Source of the DNA: Shewanella sp.
GTDB lineage: Bacteria; Pseudomonadota; Gammaproteobacteria; Enterobacterales; Shewanellaceae
Length of the DNA: 64,000 bases
Reading direction: 5' to 3'
Assembly: GCF_013214165.1 (NCBI RefSeq)
Contig: NZ_JABSSM010000026.1
Span: 1-64,000 of the forward strand
Part shown: piece by piece, positions 1 to 9,164 of the stretch
Numbering within the stretch: position 1 is the stretch's first letter
Layout: every line of letters begins with the position of its first letter
Notes under the pieces: generated by a model
What the model saw: only the letters and a program-made list of their open reading frames with translations
Databases searched by the model: none
Told to the model about the DNA's origin: nothing
Translations under genes and position numbers: made by a program

Positions 1-345
1 CATCAAACAAGGTTATCTCATTCAACATATTCTAATCTAACGCTTAAACTATAAAAATCAGCGACAAACTTCAACCTATAATTACAAAGTATTAGTCAAT
101 AGTGGATCTAGCTAAGGTAATGTAGGACCGACAGACACACTTTTAGTGATGTTCTAAGTAGATATAGACCTAAGGTTATTGTGTATTTGGATAGTAAGTT
201 TATCTAGAAGTGATACCAGCACCATCAAAGGAATCATCCTTACTGCTTGATCTTATCGAATCTGTATTAGTCTATTAGCTAATGGGGTGGAACTCATAAG
301 ATAAACTAAAATTTAGCTCGGAGGAGGACTTACTAGCTAACGATT
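1..345. other. Intergenic, nothing recognised
   Basis: AT-rich sequence with no open frame carrying a plausible ribosome binding site, no clear hairpin and no RNA gene that I can recognise. It may hold the promoter or 3' end of a gene outside the window. Confidence 0.5.
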
Positions 346-383
346 AAAAAAACCTAACAATATCTAGTAATTGATAGGTTTTA
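346..383 (-). terminator. Rho-independent terminator of the small exported peptide gene
   Basis: On the minus strand AACCTA and TAGGTT arms flank a loop of about 20 bases and are followed by a run of T. It lies just after the stop codon of the small gene at 407-577, so it probably ends that transcript. Confidence 0.55.
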
Positions 384-406
384 ATTATTACTCATACCAG
401 TCGATA

Positions 407-577
407 TTACAAAATAAAGCAGACTTTTGCCCCGCCAGGGCGATACTCACAATAGCAGTCTATTGGATTCTCAGCACAATAGCGTTGCTCGTCCTGCATT
501 GGTGTCGCATTCACGGCAGCCATTAAGCCAAACCCAAATCCAGCAGCTGTAATCATAACAATTATTCTAGTTTTCAT
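407..577 (-). CDS. Small exported cysteine-rich peptide (56 aa), function unknown
   Basis: This 56-residue frame is seen directly. It begins with a positively charged start (MKTR), then a hydrophobic stretch to about residue 22 ending in an Ala-rich, signal-peptidase-like site (AAVNA). The remaining 30 or so residues contain four cysteines (C34, C41, C43, C53), enough for two disulfides. A good ribosome binding site (AGGGAAG) sits about six bases before the ATG, and a terminator follows the stop, so this looks like a genuine single-gene transcription unit. No family is recognised. It could be a periplasmic or secreted microprotein. Its small size is why automated callers may miss it. Confidence 0.6.
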   Translation of the reverse strand: MKTRIIVMITAAGFGFGLMAAVNATPMQDEQRYCAENPIDCYCEYRPGGAKVCFIL

Positions 578-803
578 AATCTTCCCTAATTATGCCCTAA
601 CAACAAATACACAAGGCCAAATAAAAATTCGTTAAACGAAAAATGCGTAATCCGTATACTATGCACTCAAGTAAATTCTATCTATAACCTAAAAGTCTAT
701 TTTGTTAATGCACACAAATTGACCCTCTCGCACATCATGAAGAGTGGAAGCAAGTCACTAATTAATATGAGCGGAGTATTGGTAATTATCCTGCTTTAAC
801 TAT

Positions 804-838
804 AAAAAAGCCGCTGAGTATTTAACTCAGCGGCTTTC
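804..838 (-). terminator. Terminator downstream of lysS
   Basis: A strong GC-rich stem (AAAGCCGCTGAG paired with CTCAGCGGCTTT) around a short TATTTAA loop lies just past the lysS stop. A-rich and T-rich flanks on both sides make it usable in either direction. It most likely ends the prfB-lysS transcript. Confidence 0.85.
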
Positions 839-864
839 ATTAAAGATTCACTTTTTTGAAAAGT

Positions 865-2373
865 TTAGCCTTGAGCTTGAGGACGCATGGCTGGGAACAG
901 GATCACGTCTCGGATCGTATGGGTATTGGTAAATAGCATCACCAGGCGATCTATGCCGATACCTTGACCGGCAGTTGGTGGCAAGCCGTGCTCGAGAGCC
1001 CGGATGTAATCCGCATCATAGAACATGGCTTCGTCATCACCGGCGTCTTTCGCGGCAACCTGGGCCTTGAAACGCTGATCTTGATCTTCGGCATCGTTAA
1101 GCTCAGAGAAGCCGTTGGCGACTTCACGGCCGCCGATGAAGAATTCGAAACGGTCGGTGATGAAATGGTTTTCATCATTACGACGTGCCAATGGCGAGAT
1201 ATCCGCAGGATAACCTGTGATAAAAGTAGGCTGCATCAACTGAGGCTCGGCAGTTTCACCGAAGATCTCTTCGAGTAACTGACCACAGGTCCAGAACTTC
1301 TCGATTGTCATGCCCAGGCTCTTGGCCAGATCACGCATAAACTCGACGTCTTTAACCTCTTCATAGGTCATAGACTGAATCGTCTCATTGCCTGGATTGT
1401 ACTTCTTAATCGCATCTAACATGCTCAAACGCGCATATGGGCCGCCAAAATCTACCGTGTGTTCACCATATGGCAGCTTTGGAGAGCCGCAAAGTTCGGT
1501 GGCAATAGAGTTAAGCATCTCTTCGGTCAAGTCCATCAGATCTTCATAATCTGCATAGGCCATATAGAATTCCATCATAGTGAATTCTGGGTTATGACGC
1601 GGAGATAGACCTTCGTTACGGAAGTTACGGTTGATCTCGAACACGCGCTCGAAGCCACCGACAACCAGACGCTTAAGATAAAGCTCTGGTGCCACACGCA
1701 GATACATCTCGATATCCAGTGCGTTGTGATGGGTGATAAACGGACGCGCCGTAGCACCGCCTGGGATGGTGTGCATCATAGGGGTTTCAACTTCCATGAA
1801 CTCTTTCTTGATCATGAAGTTACGAATGGCTGCAACCACCTTAGAACGCATGATGAAGGCATTACGAGACTCTTCGTTAACGATCAGATCGACATAACGC
1901 TGGCGATAGCGAGTCTCTTGATCCGTCAGGCCGTGAAACTTCTCTGGCAGTGGACGCAGCGCCTTAGTCAGCAACTGATACTCTTCCATGTTCACATAGA
2001 GATCGCCCTTGCCAGATAAATGCAGCTGACCGGTAACACCGATAATATCACCGATATCTAAGCCCTGGTATTTGGCCTTAAGATCTTTCTGCACGTCTTT
2101 ACCCGCGTATGCCTGGATGCGACCGCTGACGTCCTGAATAACCAGGAATGGACCTCGTTTAGCCATGACACGACCGGCGATACTGCGTTGGATCGCCATG
2201 CCTTCAAGATCTACCTTGGTATATTGACCATATTCAGCCTGGATGTCTGCCGCTTTATGTTTACGATCGAAGTTGTTTGGGTGACCGTTTGCAGGGCAGT
2301 TAGCGCGTATGTGCTCAAGCTTGGCACGACGCTCTGCAATTAATTTGTTTTCGTCTTGTACTTGTTCAGTCAT
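865..2373 (-). CDS. lysS: Lysyl-tRNA synthetase, class II
   Basis: Charges tRNA-Lys with lysine in the cytoplasm. The 502-residue protein has the class II layout: an N-terminal OB-fold anticodon-binding domain (about residues 60-140), then the catalytic domain with motif 2 (FRNEG at 251-255) and motif 3 (GIGIDR near 471-476). The length matches the bacterial family (about 500 aa). The ATG start lies directly before [10 protein letters not shown]. It follows prfB on the same strand after about 105 bases, the same prfB-lysS pairing as in E. coli, so co-transcription is likely. A terminator follows the gene. Confidence 0.97.
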   Translation of the reverse strand: MTEQVQDENKLIAERRAKLEHIRANCPANGHPNNFDRKHKAADIQAEYGQYTKVDLEGMAIQRSIAGRVMAKRGPFLVIQDVSGRIQAYAGKDVQKDLKAKYQGLDIGDIIGVTGQLHLSGKGDLYVNMEEYQLLTKALRPLPEKFHGLTDQETRYRQRYVDLIVNEESRNAFIMRSKVVAAIRNFMIKKEFMEVETPMMHTIPGGATARPFITHHNALDIEMYLRVAPELYLKRLVVGGFERVFEINRNFRNEGLSPRHNPEFTMMEFYMAYADYEDLMDLTEEMLNSIATELCGSPKLPYGEHTVDFGGPYARLSMLDAIKKYNPGNETIQSMTYEEVKDVEFMRDLAKSLGMTIEKFWTCGQLLEEIFGETAEPQLMQPTFITGYPADISPLARRNDENHFITDRFEFFIGGREVANGFSELNDAEDQDQRFKAQVAAKDAGDDEAMFYDADYIRALEHGLPPTAGQGIGIDRLVMLFTNTHTIRDVILFPAMRPQAQG

Positions 2374-2478
2374 CTTCTTCTCTCGTAAATGTTACAGATC
2401 ACACGTTAAAATAAATTAGTTCAATCGGCTCAGTTCTCCTGAGCCGTCACACATAAGTCGGGTAAAAAATCGTCAGTG

Positions 2479-3577
2479 TTACAAACCAGATTTAAGACTG
2501 GCTTCGATAAACATATCGAGACCGCCATCTAGGACGCTCTGGGTATTTCGGCTCTCAACCCCAGTACGCAGATCTTTAATACGCGCATCATCGAGCACGT
2601 ATGAGCGGATCTGGCTGCCCCAACCGATATCAGACTTGGCATCTTCCGCCGCCTGTTTCTCTTCATTTTGTTTGAGCATCTCGAGCTCATACAGCTTAGC
2701 CTTCAGCTGTTTCATGGCGGCATCACGGTTCTTGTGCTGAGATCTATCATTCTGGCACTGCACCACAGTATTGGTGGGTAGATGAGTAATACGGATCGCA
2801 GATTCAGTCTTGTTGATATGCTGACCACCGGCACCGGAAGCGCGATAGGTGTCGATACGCAGATCCGATGGATTGATATCGATCTCGATGGCATCATCTA
2901 TTTCAGGATAGACAAATACCGAACAGAAAGAGGTATGGCGCTTACCCGATGAATCGAAAGGTGATTTACGTACCAGACGATGCACACCTGTTTCGGTTCT
3001 CAAGGAGCCAAATGCATATTCACCGTTAAACTTGATGGTTGCGCCCTTGATGCCGGCAACATCGCCAGCGGTCACTTCGATAAGTTCAGGCTTATAATCA
3101 TGTGCCTCGCCCCAACGCAGATACATACGTAGCACCATGTTGGCCCAATCTTGAGCCTCGGTGCCGCCGGAGCCGGACTGAATATCCAGATAACTATTGG
3201 CAATATCATGGGGGCCCGAGAACATGCGGCGAAACTCAAGGTCTTCGAGGCGTTTCTCTAACCCATCGAGCTCGGAGCTCGCATCGTTAAAGGTTTCTTC
3301 GTCATCCTCTTCGATAGCCAGTTCAAGCAGGCCTTCGACATCTTCGAGACCCGTATCCATATCGTCGATGGTCTTAACGATTAATTCTAATGCTGCACGC
3401 TCTTTACCTAAGGCTTGGGCGTTATCCGGGTCATTCCAAATATCACTACTCTCTAGCTCTCGGCTAACTTCTTCCAGACGCTCTTTCTTAGCATCGTAGT
3501 CAAAGAAACCCCCGAAGGCTAAGGGTACGTTCTGCAAGATCTTTGATTTTAAATTTTACCGGATTTACTTCAAACAT
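2479..3577 (-). CDS. prfB: Peptide chain release factor 2, with programmed +1 frameshift
   Basis: RF2 recognises UGA and UAA stop codons and triggers peptide release. The true start is the ATG at 3577, beginning [11 protein letters not shown] 25-codon first frame ends at an in-frame TGA (3502-3500). The rest is read after a +1 shift (CTT TGA C becomes CTT GAC), giving a 365-residue protein, the E. coli length. The stop-codon recognition motif SPF and the catalytic GGQ (in SGAGGQH) are both present. The residue matching position 246 next to GGQ is Ala, the usual state, rather than the Thr of E. coli K-12. A naive call starting at 3537 in the second frame would be an artefact. Confidence 0.96.
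3499..3514 (-). promoter_or_regulatory. prfB autoregulatory +1 frameshift site
   Basis: The minus strand reads CGG GGG TTT CTT TGA C. It has a Shine-Dalgarno-like GGGGG, the CTT slippery codon and a TGA stop followed by C, matching the known RF2 frameshift element. Low RF2 leaves TGA unfilled and favours the shift, so the protein controls its own synthesis. Confidence 0.95.
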
Positions 3578-3852
3578 ATCTCTTCAACTCAAAATAGATT
3601 AGGCAGTAACTGCGAACCCGTTACTTTAACTTAATCGGAACAATACCACTAGTAGTTCGGGGAGATGAATGGTGCTTATTTCGAGCTTAATACGCTAGGA
3701 TTGAAGACAGGGTGTTTCAATAATCAACTAACACTCAGGGAGCGGAACTAGAATTACAGCCAGAATAGAAAACTCAGCTAAACTGATGTCGTATCAAATA
3801 TTTAATATCTCAGCTTCATACAAAGCAGAAATCTCCTGTCTATACTTTCATC

Positions 3853-4836
3853 ATGACAGATAAAACCTCAATATGTTGCTACCACGAAGATGAAGGTTAC
3901 TCCTGCTCAGAACCGGCCCAACCTTCAGGATTATGTTACTGGCATGACCCAAAAATCATCAAGGATAAGCCTGAAGACATCGCCAATTTAGAGCAATTTG
4001 CCCGTAATGGAGGCATGCTCAGAGGAATATCTCTCAAGCGTGCCAAGCTCCATGGAATCGATCTGGTTCGTCATCATCAGAAGACCGGCTTCGATATGAC
4101 CAATGCCGAACTCTACCGTGCCGATCTGCAAGAGGCTCACTTGTTCAATCTAAACCTGCACAATGCCAGCCTGATGAAGGCCGATCTGAGGGAGTCCAAC
4201 GTCCACTGTGCCAATTTAGTCGGCACAAACTTGCTTGGCATCAAGTGGAATGGCGCCAAGATCGAGAACATCTCGATTGGCAAGAGAATAAAACAAGAGA
4301 AGCTCGCATTAGAAGCGGCCAAAGTTGGCGAACAGGAGATTGCCATAGATTACTTCGAACAAGCCGAAGAGATCTATCGAGACCTGAGAAAAGCCGCCGA
4401 ACGCGAAGGTTTATTTGCCATGTCGGGTGAGTATATCCGCAAAGAGCTCACCATGCGCCGTTATCAGATGCCTAAAAATAGCTTCAAACGTTTTGTCTCT
4501 AAGGCAATCGATATCTTCTGCGGCTACGGTGAGGCGCCGATGCGCGTTATCGGCTTCTCTATGGGACTGATCTTAGTCTGCGCCATGCTATACCTTTTCA
4601 CTGGCTTGAGTTACGACAGTCATATACACGTGTTCAATTCGGACAATGACTTCAGCAGCAACCTGTTTCTTTTTTTTAACTGTATCTATTATTCCGTGGT
4701 GACCTTTACAACCTTAGGTTACGGCGACTTTACCCCCATAGGCTTTTCAAGAGCCATTGCGGCAGTAGAAGCCTTCACAGGCAGTTTCACCATTGCCCTG
4801 TTCGTGGTGGTTTTTGTAAAGAAGATGACGAGGTGA
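3853..4836 (+). CDS. Pentapeptide-repeat protein fused to a two-TM potassium-channel domain
   Basis: The 327-residue protein has three visible parts. The N-terminus carries a Cys/His cluster (C8, C9, H11, C17, C27, H30) that could bind a metal. Residues about 55-135 form pentapeptide repeats (patterns such as ADLQEAHL, ADLRESNV, ANLVG). A helical linker leads to two membrane segments with a pore loop containing the selectivity-filter sequence TLGYGD (287-292). This resembles the Ion_trans_2 family of simple K+ channels in the inner membrane. The sensing role of the N-terminal part is inferred. The gene stands alone between prfB and chrA. Confidence 0.8.
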   Translation: MTDKTSICCYHEDEGYSCSEPAQPSGLCYWHDPKIIKDKPEDIANLEQFARNGGMLRGISLKRAKLHGIDLVRHHQKTGFDMTNAELYRADLQEAHLFNLNLHNASLMKADLRESNVHCANLVGTNLLGIKWNGAKIENISIGKRIKQEKLALEAAKVGEQEIAIDYFEQAEEIYRDLRKAAEREGLFAMSGEYIRKELTMRRYQMPKNSFKRFVSKAIDIFCGYGEAPMRVIGFSMGLILVCAMLYLFTGLSYDSHIHVFNSDNDFSSNLFLFFNCIYYSVVTFTTLGYGDFTPIGFSRAIAAVEAFTGSFTIALFVVVFVKKMTR

Positions 4837-4919
4837 GTGAGAGTTCTAGGAAAAGATAATCAGCAATAATGCCAAACATAAACAGGGAATGACTTGTCCC
4901 TCCTAATATTTAGCTAATC

Positions 4920-6092
4920 CTATGCTAGCAGTTTAACCAATACCCCTGCCGATGCGAAGATCACCACCAAGAATAAGATATTCGGCTTAAACAACTTCAA
5001 ACAACCAAAGCCCAAGAGCACCAATGCCATGTCCAAAGGCACTTTCACCGCACTGGTAAACACCGGCATATAGAGCGCCGCAACCAGAAAACCAACCACA
5101 CAGGCATTGATACCGGCTAATGCTCCGACAACCTTAGGACGAGCACTCAGGGCAGCCCAAGTCTTCAATGCCACTAACATCAATAGGAAGCCAGGAAGAA
5201 AGATCGCAATCGTGGCCACTAGGGCACCAACTAAAGGCGATTGACTCCACAGCTCGGCTCCTAGGAAAGCAGCCAAAGCGAACATGGGGCCTGGCACAGC
5301 TTGGGCTAAGGCATAACCGGTAATGAATCTATCGCTGGTCATGGCATCGCCGACTAAGGTCTCCAATAACGGCAACACCACATGACCACCACCAAATACC
5401 AGGCTACCCGCCTGGAAAAACTGACCAAATACTTGACCCAAGTGGGCATCCATCTTTATTAACGCCAAGGAAGCGATAAACAAGATGGCAAAGACGGCTA
5501 ACCAGACATAGCCCAGCCTGATAGGTTTGGTCTCGGCCTCGGCCTCAGAAAATACATCACTCGCATCAATGGGAGAAAGATATTTAACCCCCACCAGAGC
5601 TGCCACCAATAAAATCAACATTTGACTCAGCAGTGAACCATGCAAAATCAATAGCACACTAGAGGTTAACATCAGAATTTTGGCTAGACGTTTGCGACAA
5701 AACTGGTTGAACATGATCCACACAGCATCGGCAACCACGACCACGGCGAGTAATTTCAGCCCATATATGGCCCCCAGAAACACGCCATTATCCAGCCATT
5801 GAGCACTGGTCACAGCCAGCAGAAAGAGTAAACAAAATGAGGGCAGAGTGAAGCCGACAAAGGCGGCTAAGCCACCGAGTAAACCACCCCTGTGATAGCC
5901 GATGGCGAAGCCGACCTGACTCGAACCCGGCCCTGGCATAAATTGGCTCAATGCAACCAGACTCGCGTAATGTTTATCGTCGAGCCATTGCAGATCACCG
6001 ACAAACGTCTGCCTGAAATAACCAATATGCGCGGCGGGACCACCGAAACTGACCAGTCCCAAAGAGAGAAAACGAACAAAGATATGCCACAT
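4920..6092 (-). CDS. chrA: Chromate transporter, CHR family
   Basis: The 390-residue, highly hydrophobic protein has two homologous CHR halves. The first carries the FGGPAAHIG and PGPGSSQVG motifs near the N-terminus. The second carries GGGHVVLP and AQAVPGPMF in the middle. This is the full-length bidomain form that exports chromate from the cytoplasm. Some family members may transport other oxyanions, so the substrate is inferred. It is transcribed toward lower coordinates. A possible Fur-like sequence lies in its upstream region (6187-6205). Confidence 0.92.
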   Translation of the reverse strand: MWHIFVRFLSLGLVSFGGPAAHIGYFRQTFVGDLQWLDDKHYASLVALSQFMPGPGSSQVGFAIGYHRGGLLGGLAAFVGFTLPSFCLLFLLAVTSAQWLDNGVFLGAIYGLKLLAVVVVADAVWIMFNQFCRKRLAKILMLTSSVLLILHGSLLSQMLILLVAALVGVKYLSPIDASDVFSEAEAETKPIRLGYVWLAVFAILFIASLALIKMDAHLGQVFGQFFQAGSLVFGGGHVVLPLLETLVGDAMTSDRFITGYALAQAVPGPMFALAAFLGAELWSQSPLVGALVATIAIFLPGFLLMLVALKTWAALSARPKVVGALAGINACVVGFLVAALYMPVFTSAVKVPLDMALVLLGFGCLKLFKPNILFLVVIFASAGVLVKLLA

Positions 6093-6186
6093 AGCGTTAT
6101 TGACTGGGTAATGAAATAATTATCGTGAATGATATGACACCAAGATTACACCAATATGACACCTCAGTCATCAGGAACTAAATGGC

Positions 6187-6205
6187 GATAATAATCATTG
6201 TCATA
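6187..6205. promoter_or_regulatory. Weak Fur-box-like sequence upstream of chrA
   Basis: GATAATAATCATTGTCATA matches about 15 of 19 positions of one register of the Fur consensus. It sits about 95-113 bases before the chrA start, squeezed against the 3' end of the next gene. The distance and partial match keep confidence low. Confidence 0.3.
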
Positions 6206-6206
6206 G

Positions 6207-7382
6207 TCATACGATCGGAGTGGTATCTAGATCGGCTACTGCGACTCGTTTGCCTATCCTAGACTCCATCCACTGGACCACCTCTCTAGCAGTCGTTCTG
6301 AAAGTCGTTAACTTGCCCCCATAGAGGGTCATCAGCCTGGGATGAGTAATACTGGTTTTAAGTAATATCTCTCTTGGACGATCGAATGAACTGCCATTGA
6401 GCTTAGGCAGCACCCTTACCCCGCAAAACGTGTCTATGATTAACGCCTCCAGCTGTTCAATATTGTCCTGGGCTGGGAAGTAATGCTTATATATCCCAAG
6501 CAAGTAAGAAATCTCTTCTCGCGTCGACTCAGGTTTGCCATCTAGCTCCTCTAGAATGGTTTCAGTGGTCCCGAGTAAGGTTTTTCCCTTCCAGGGCATC
6601 ACAAACACCACCCTCTTATCGAAGCAAGATTCCAGATACAAGATCCCATCGGGCGCAGGAATGTCCAATAGGAGATGAGAGCCCTGTACTAGGTCGACAG
6701 ACTCTTTAGCCATGGGGGGAACTAGACTATCTATCACATCATTGACCCAAGGACCGGCGGCATTGATGACACTGGATGCTCTTTGTACCAGGAGTTTATC
6801 CTGATAACGATAGCTCACCTCACAGTAGTCTGGCGTATGGACTATCGCGTCACACTCCGCATACCTGAGCACTTGCGTCCCCAGATCTTGGGCACTTCTC
6901 ATCACAGCTTGGGTCAGCGCTTTATCGTCGGTCTGCGCGTCCCAATACTTGAACACGGCTTTTAGTCCCTGCAGCTTTAATCCGGCAATTTTCGACCACT
7001 CCACAGTAGGCAAACTGGTGAAACGCCCTAAAGGATCGAATTCACTCAGTACAGAATACGCCGTTAATCCGGCACGTATTGCCCATTGGTTGCGCTGACT
7101 CGTGTCATAGACAGGGATGTAGAAGGGTACGGCCTTTACTAGGTGAGGCGCCAAACGAAGCAAGGCTCGGCGCTCAGATAGGGAGTTTCTGACTAGAGAT
7201 ATCTGTCCGGTCTCTAGGTAACGAAGACCACCATGAATGAGTTTGCTTGAGTTCGCGGAGGTTTGCCCGCCGATAGCGCCCTTCTCGAGTAATAAGACGC
7301 TGTAACCTGCGGCCGCCGCACATTGCGCGATACCGGCCCCATTGATCCCACCTCCTATGATGACCACATCTATTGTATCCAT
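6207..7382 (-). CDS. glpD: FAD-dependent glycerol-3-phosphate dehydrogenase, short form
   Basis: Oxidises sn-glycerol 3-phosphate to dihydroxyacetone phosphate, probably at the inner membrane feeding quinones. The N-terminus has the FAD dinucleotide-binding motif GGGINGAG (residues about 10-17), followed by the family signatures SSKLIHGGLRYLE and, near the C-terminus, YGGKLTTFR. At 391 residues it lacks the C-terminal helical domain of the roughly 500-residue E. coli GlpD, so it may be a short-form paralogue. No glpF or glpK is adjacent. The start precedes MDTIDVVIIGGG. The family assignment is firm, the exact substrate less so. Confidence 0.8.
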   Translation of the reverse strand: MDTIDVVIIGGGINGAGIAQCAAAAGYSVLLLEKGAIGGQTSANSSKLIHGGLRYLETGQISLVRNSLSERRALLRLAPHLVKAVPFYIPVYDTSQRNQWAIRAGLTAYSVLSEFDPLGRFTSLPTVEWSKIAGLKLQGLKAVFKYWDAQTDDKALTQAVMRSAQDLGTQVLRYAECDAIVHTPDYCEVSYRYQDKLLVQRASSVINAAGPWVNDVIDSLVPPMAKESVDLVQGSHLLLDIPAPDGILYLESCFDKRVVFVMPWKGKTLLGTTETILEELDGKPESTREEISYLLGIYKHYFPAQDNIEQLEALIIDTFCGVRVLPKLNGSSFDRPREILLKTSITHPRLMTLYGGKLTTFRTTAREVVQWMESRIGKRVAVADLDTTPIV

Positions 7383-7469
7383 GGTTTTCCCTATTTACTC
7401 GAATAAAACCAAGATAGCACAAATGTTTAACGAAAGTTCGACCTCACTTTCATATCAATAACAGTCGCC

Positions 7470-7919
7470 TCACTTAGCAGATGTGAGTAATTGGTAGGCA
7501 TGATCACATAGGCGTTTTAATTCATTAAATACTGCCGCTTCTCCCCCAAGTTTACAGCGCATCTGCTCGGGAATTTTTGTAGCCTGTGCCTCTAACTGCT
7601 TCCCGGATTGAGTAATATGCAGCACTCTAACTCTCTCATCTTGCTCACTGCGACCACGACTAACCAAACCTTTCACCTCCAAACGCTTAAGTAGAGGAGT
7701 CAAGGTGCCCGAATCCAGATGCAGTTTCTCTCCTAAGGTTTTCACGCTAATACCTGGATGCTGCCACAATACCAACATGGATAAATACTGAGGATAGGTA
7801 AGGTCCAACTCATTCAATAACGGACGGTATGCTCTCACCATGGCATTGCTGGCACTGTACAGGGAAAAACAAACTTGATTATCGAGTGACAGAGGATTGG
7901 TATCTTTTACGTTAGGCAT
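7470..7919 (-). CDS. ohrR: MarR-family regulator of the OhrR type
   Basis: The 149-residue protein is a MarR winged-helix dimer. Cys17 in the sequence DNQVCFSLYSA matches the conserved peroxide-sensing cysteine of OhrR. The recognition helix region follows (SGTLTPLLKRLE), then the wing (SEQDERVRVLHIT). OhrR proteins repress an organic hydroperoxide resistance gene (ohr) until the cysteine is oxidised. Unusually, no ohr gene lies next to it here, so its target must be elsewhere or it may control the neighbouring glpD-type gene. A palindrome upstream (7941-7956) is a likely autoregulatory operator. Confidence 0.85.
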   Translation of the reverse strand: MPNVKDTNPLSLDNQVCFSLYSASNAMVRAYRPLLNELDLTYPQYLSMLVLWQHPGISVKTLGEKLHLDSGTLTPLLKRLEVKGLVSRGRSEQDERVRVLHITQSGKQLEAQATKIPEQMRCKLGGEAAVFNELKRLCDHAYQLLTSAK

Positions 7920-7940
7920 GTTAGCAAAACCACAGTTGTT

Positions 7941-7956
7941 ATATTGTGTGCAATAT
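7941..7956. promoter_or_regulatory. Candidate OhrR operator palindrome
   Basis: ATATTG and CAATAT form a perfect inverted repeat around TGTG, about 22-37 bases upstream of the ohrR start. The AT-rich dyad resembles MarR/OhrR operators, and autoregulation is common in this family. The assignment is inferred from position and symmetry. Confidence 0.5.
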
Positions 7957-8297
7957 ACTTACATATAGGGTATAAATCGACTTTTTTAATAAAAGAGGCA
8001 GAACAGATGATCGGGATTGTAAATTATCCACACTAATTTTCGCCGATAATTATTGCCAAAATAAATCAAAAGTATGACGACATACCAGTAAAGCAGAGGT
8101 GGTAACGCTTTCGGCGCCTGTCGATATTATGACACATAAGATCTGAGCTTAAAAAAACCTCAGCTACAAAAAAATCAAGATGCAATGGATTGATTTTTAT
8201 CCTTAATTGGCATAGATTTGCACCTAAATTATCTACCTAGACCGTAAATTTGTTGTCTCCAAAAGGTCTACTGGGCATTGCTTCGAAGGAGTTCTAA
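7957..8297. other. Intergenic between divergent ohrR and exported protein gene
   Basis: About 340 AT-rich bases that must contain the promoter of the gene at 8298. A strong ribosome binding site (GAAGGAG) lies immediately before that ATG. No further structure is recognised. Confidence 0.5.
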
Positions 8298-8813
8298 ATG
8301 AAAGCAATCATATCCATCACCTGTTTGCTATTTGCAGGAAGCGCAATAGCAGAGTGTGAATCTAATATACACCTCACTGAAATCCCCTATGCTAAAAACA
8401 GCTCTTACTTCCCCAGTAAGTATGCCAAGCAGTTGGATGAACTAATTGAAACTACATCAAATAAACCGGGCTATTTACTGCTCGAGTTTCAGATATTAAA
8501 GCAGCAAGTAAACGATGATGCCCGCAAGTACAATATGTGGCTGGCAAATCGACGTATAAATAGAATAAAAAAATATCTGACCAATTCACATTACTCGGCA
8601 CCGGTTATCAGCCGTATCTTAACAGCCAGCAACGAAGATATCAGAGATGTCAGTGTCAGTTGGTGTAATGCAGCTCAATCGAGTGCAGCTGTATCCCTAG
8701 CAGCAGCTGCTGATAAGCAACTCCCAGTTAAAGATATCAGCTTACCCTCCATTAACACTGAAGATGGTGCTTCAAGTGATACTCATGCAGGCACTTTCTC
8801 TGGTTCTCGCTAG
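8298..8813 (+). CDS. Exported protein with weak OmpA-like C-domain resemblance
   Basis: The 171-residue protein has a clear signal peptide (MKAIISITCLLFAGSAIAEC, cleavage near residue 18). Residues about 35-105 resemble the OmpA/MotB peptidoglycan-binding fold: a YFPSKYAKQLDEL helix, a strand, then a NRRINRIKKYL helix similar to the SxxRAxxVxxYL pattern. The match is weak, and key peptidoglycan-binding residues are not obvious. The last 50 residues are Ala/Ser-rich and probably disordered. It is expected in the periplasm or tethered to the wall. Function is unknown. The start is fixed by the GGAG ribosome binding site. Confidence 0.6.
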   Translation: MKAIISITCLLFAGSAIAECESNIHLTEIPYAKNSSYFPSKYAKQLDELIETTSNKPGYLLLEFQILKQQVNDDARKYNMWLANRRINRIKKYLTNSHYSAPVISRILTASNEDIRDVSVSWCNAAQSSAAVSLAAAADKQLPVKDISLPSINTEDGASSDTHAGTFSGSR

Positions 8814-8911
8814 AAGTTGAGGTTTACTATCCAGTGACCTTGATGAACTGACTTCTGCAACGAACTTAGTGAATGAAATTAATAAGCTAATTTCAAGACT
8901 GGGTCAATGAT

Positions 8912-8936
8912 TAAGCCTTATCACCGTTAAGGCTTA
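8912..8936 (+). terminator. Hairpin after the exported protein gene
   Basis: A perfect nine-base stem (TAAGCCTTA/TAAGGCTTA) with a seven-base loop lies about 100 bases past the stop, followed by only a weak TATAATTTA tract. It may act as a terminator. Confidence 0.45.
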
Positions 8937-8975
8937 TATAATTTAGTTGATACCAATAAGATGTAAATTCCCACT

Positions 8976-8998
8976 CTATGGTCTCCCCGTGACCATAG
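8976..8998. other. Second intergenic hairpin
   Basis: CTATGGTC and GACCATAG form a perfect eight-base stem around TCCCCGT. There is no T-tract, so this may be an RNA structure in the leader of the gene at 9165 or an operator. Function is unknown. Confidence 0.4.
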
Positions 8999-9164
8999 GT
9001 TTAAACCTTATATCGTTAATCGGCCTCAGTTCCCATTTTCTTATAATTCGAGATTTCTGTTGCAAAATTTGCATGCGATGTATCCCCCACAATCAAGATA
9101 AGTAAGATATTTGTTGCGATATCAGTATCCGCGATAACATCTAGCGCATCCCATAGGAGGGTAC

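Noticed and set aside
2479-3537. Start of prfB at the TTG at 3537 giving 352 residues.
   Set aside because: The upstream ATG at 3577 plus the known frameshift site gives the conserved N-terminus and the correct 365-residue length.
8814-8910. Open stretch in a second frame after the exported protein gene (reads LSSDLDELTSATNLVNE), suggesting a frameshifted C-terminal extension.
   Set aside because: A TGA at 8818-8820 closes that frame just after the first gene's own stop, so joining would need more than one change. It may be chance.
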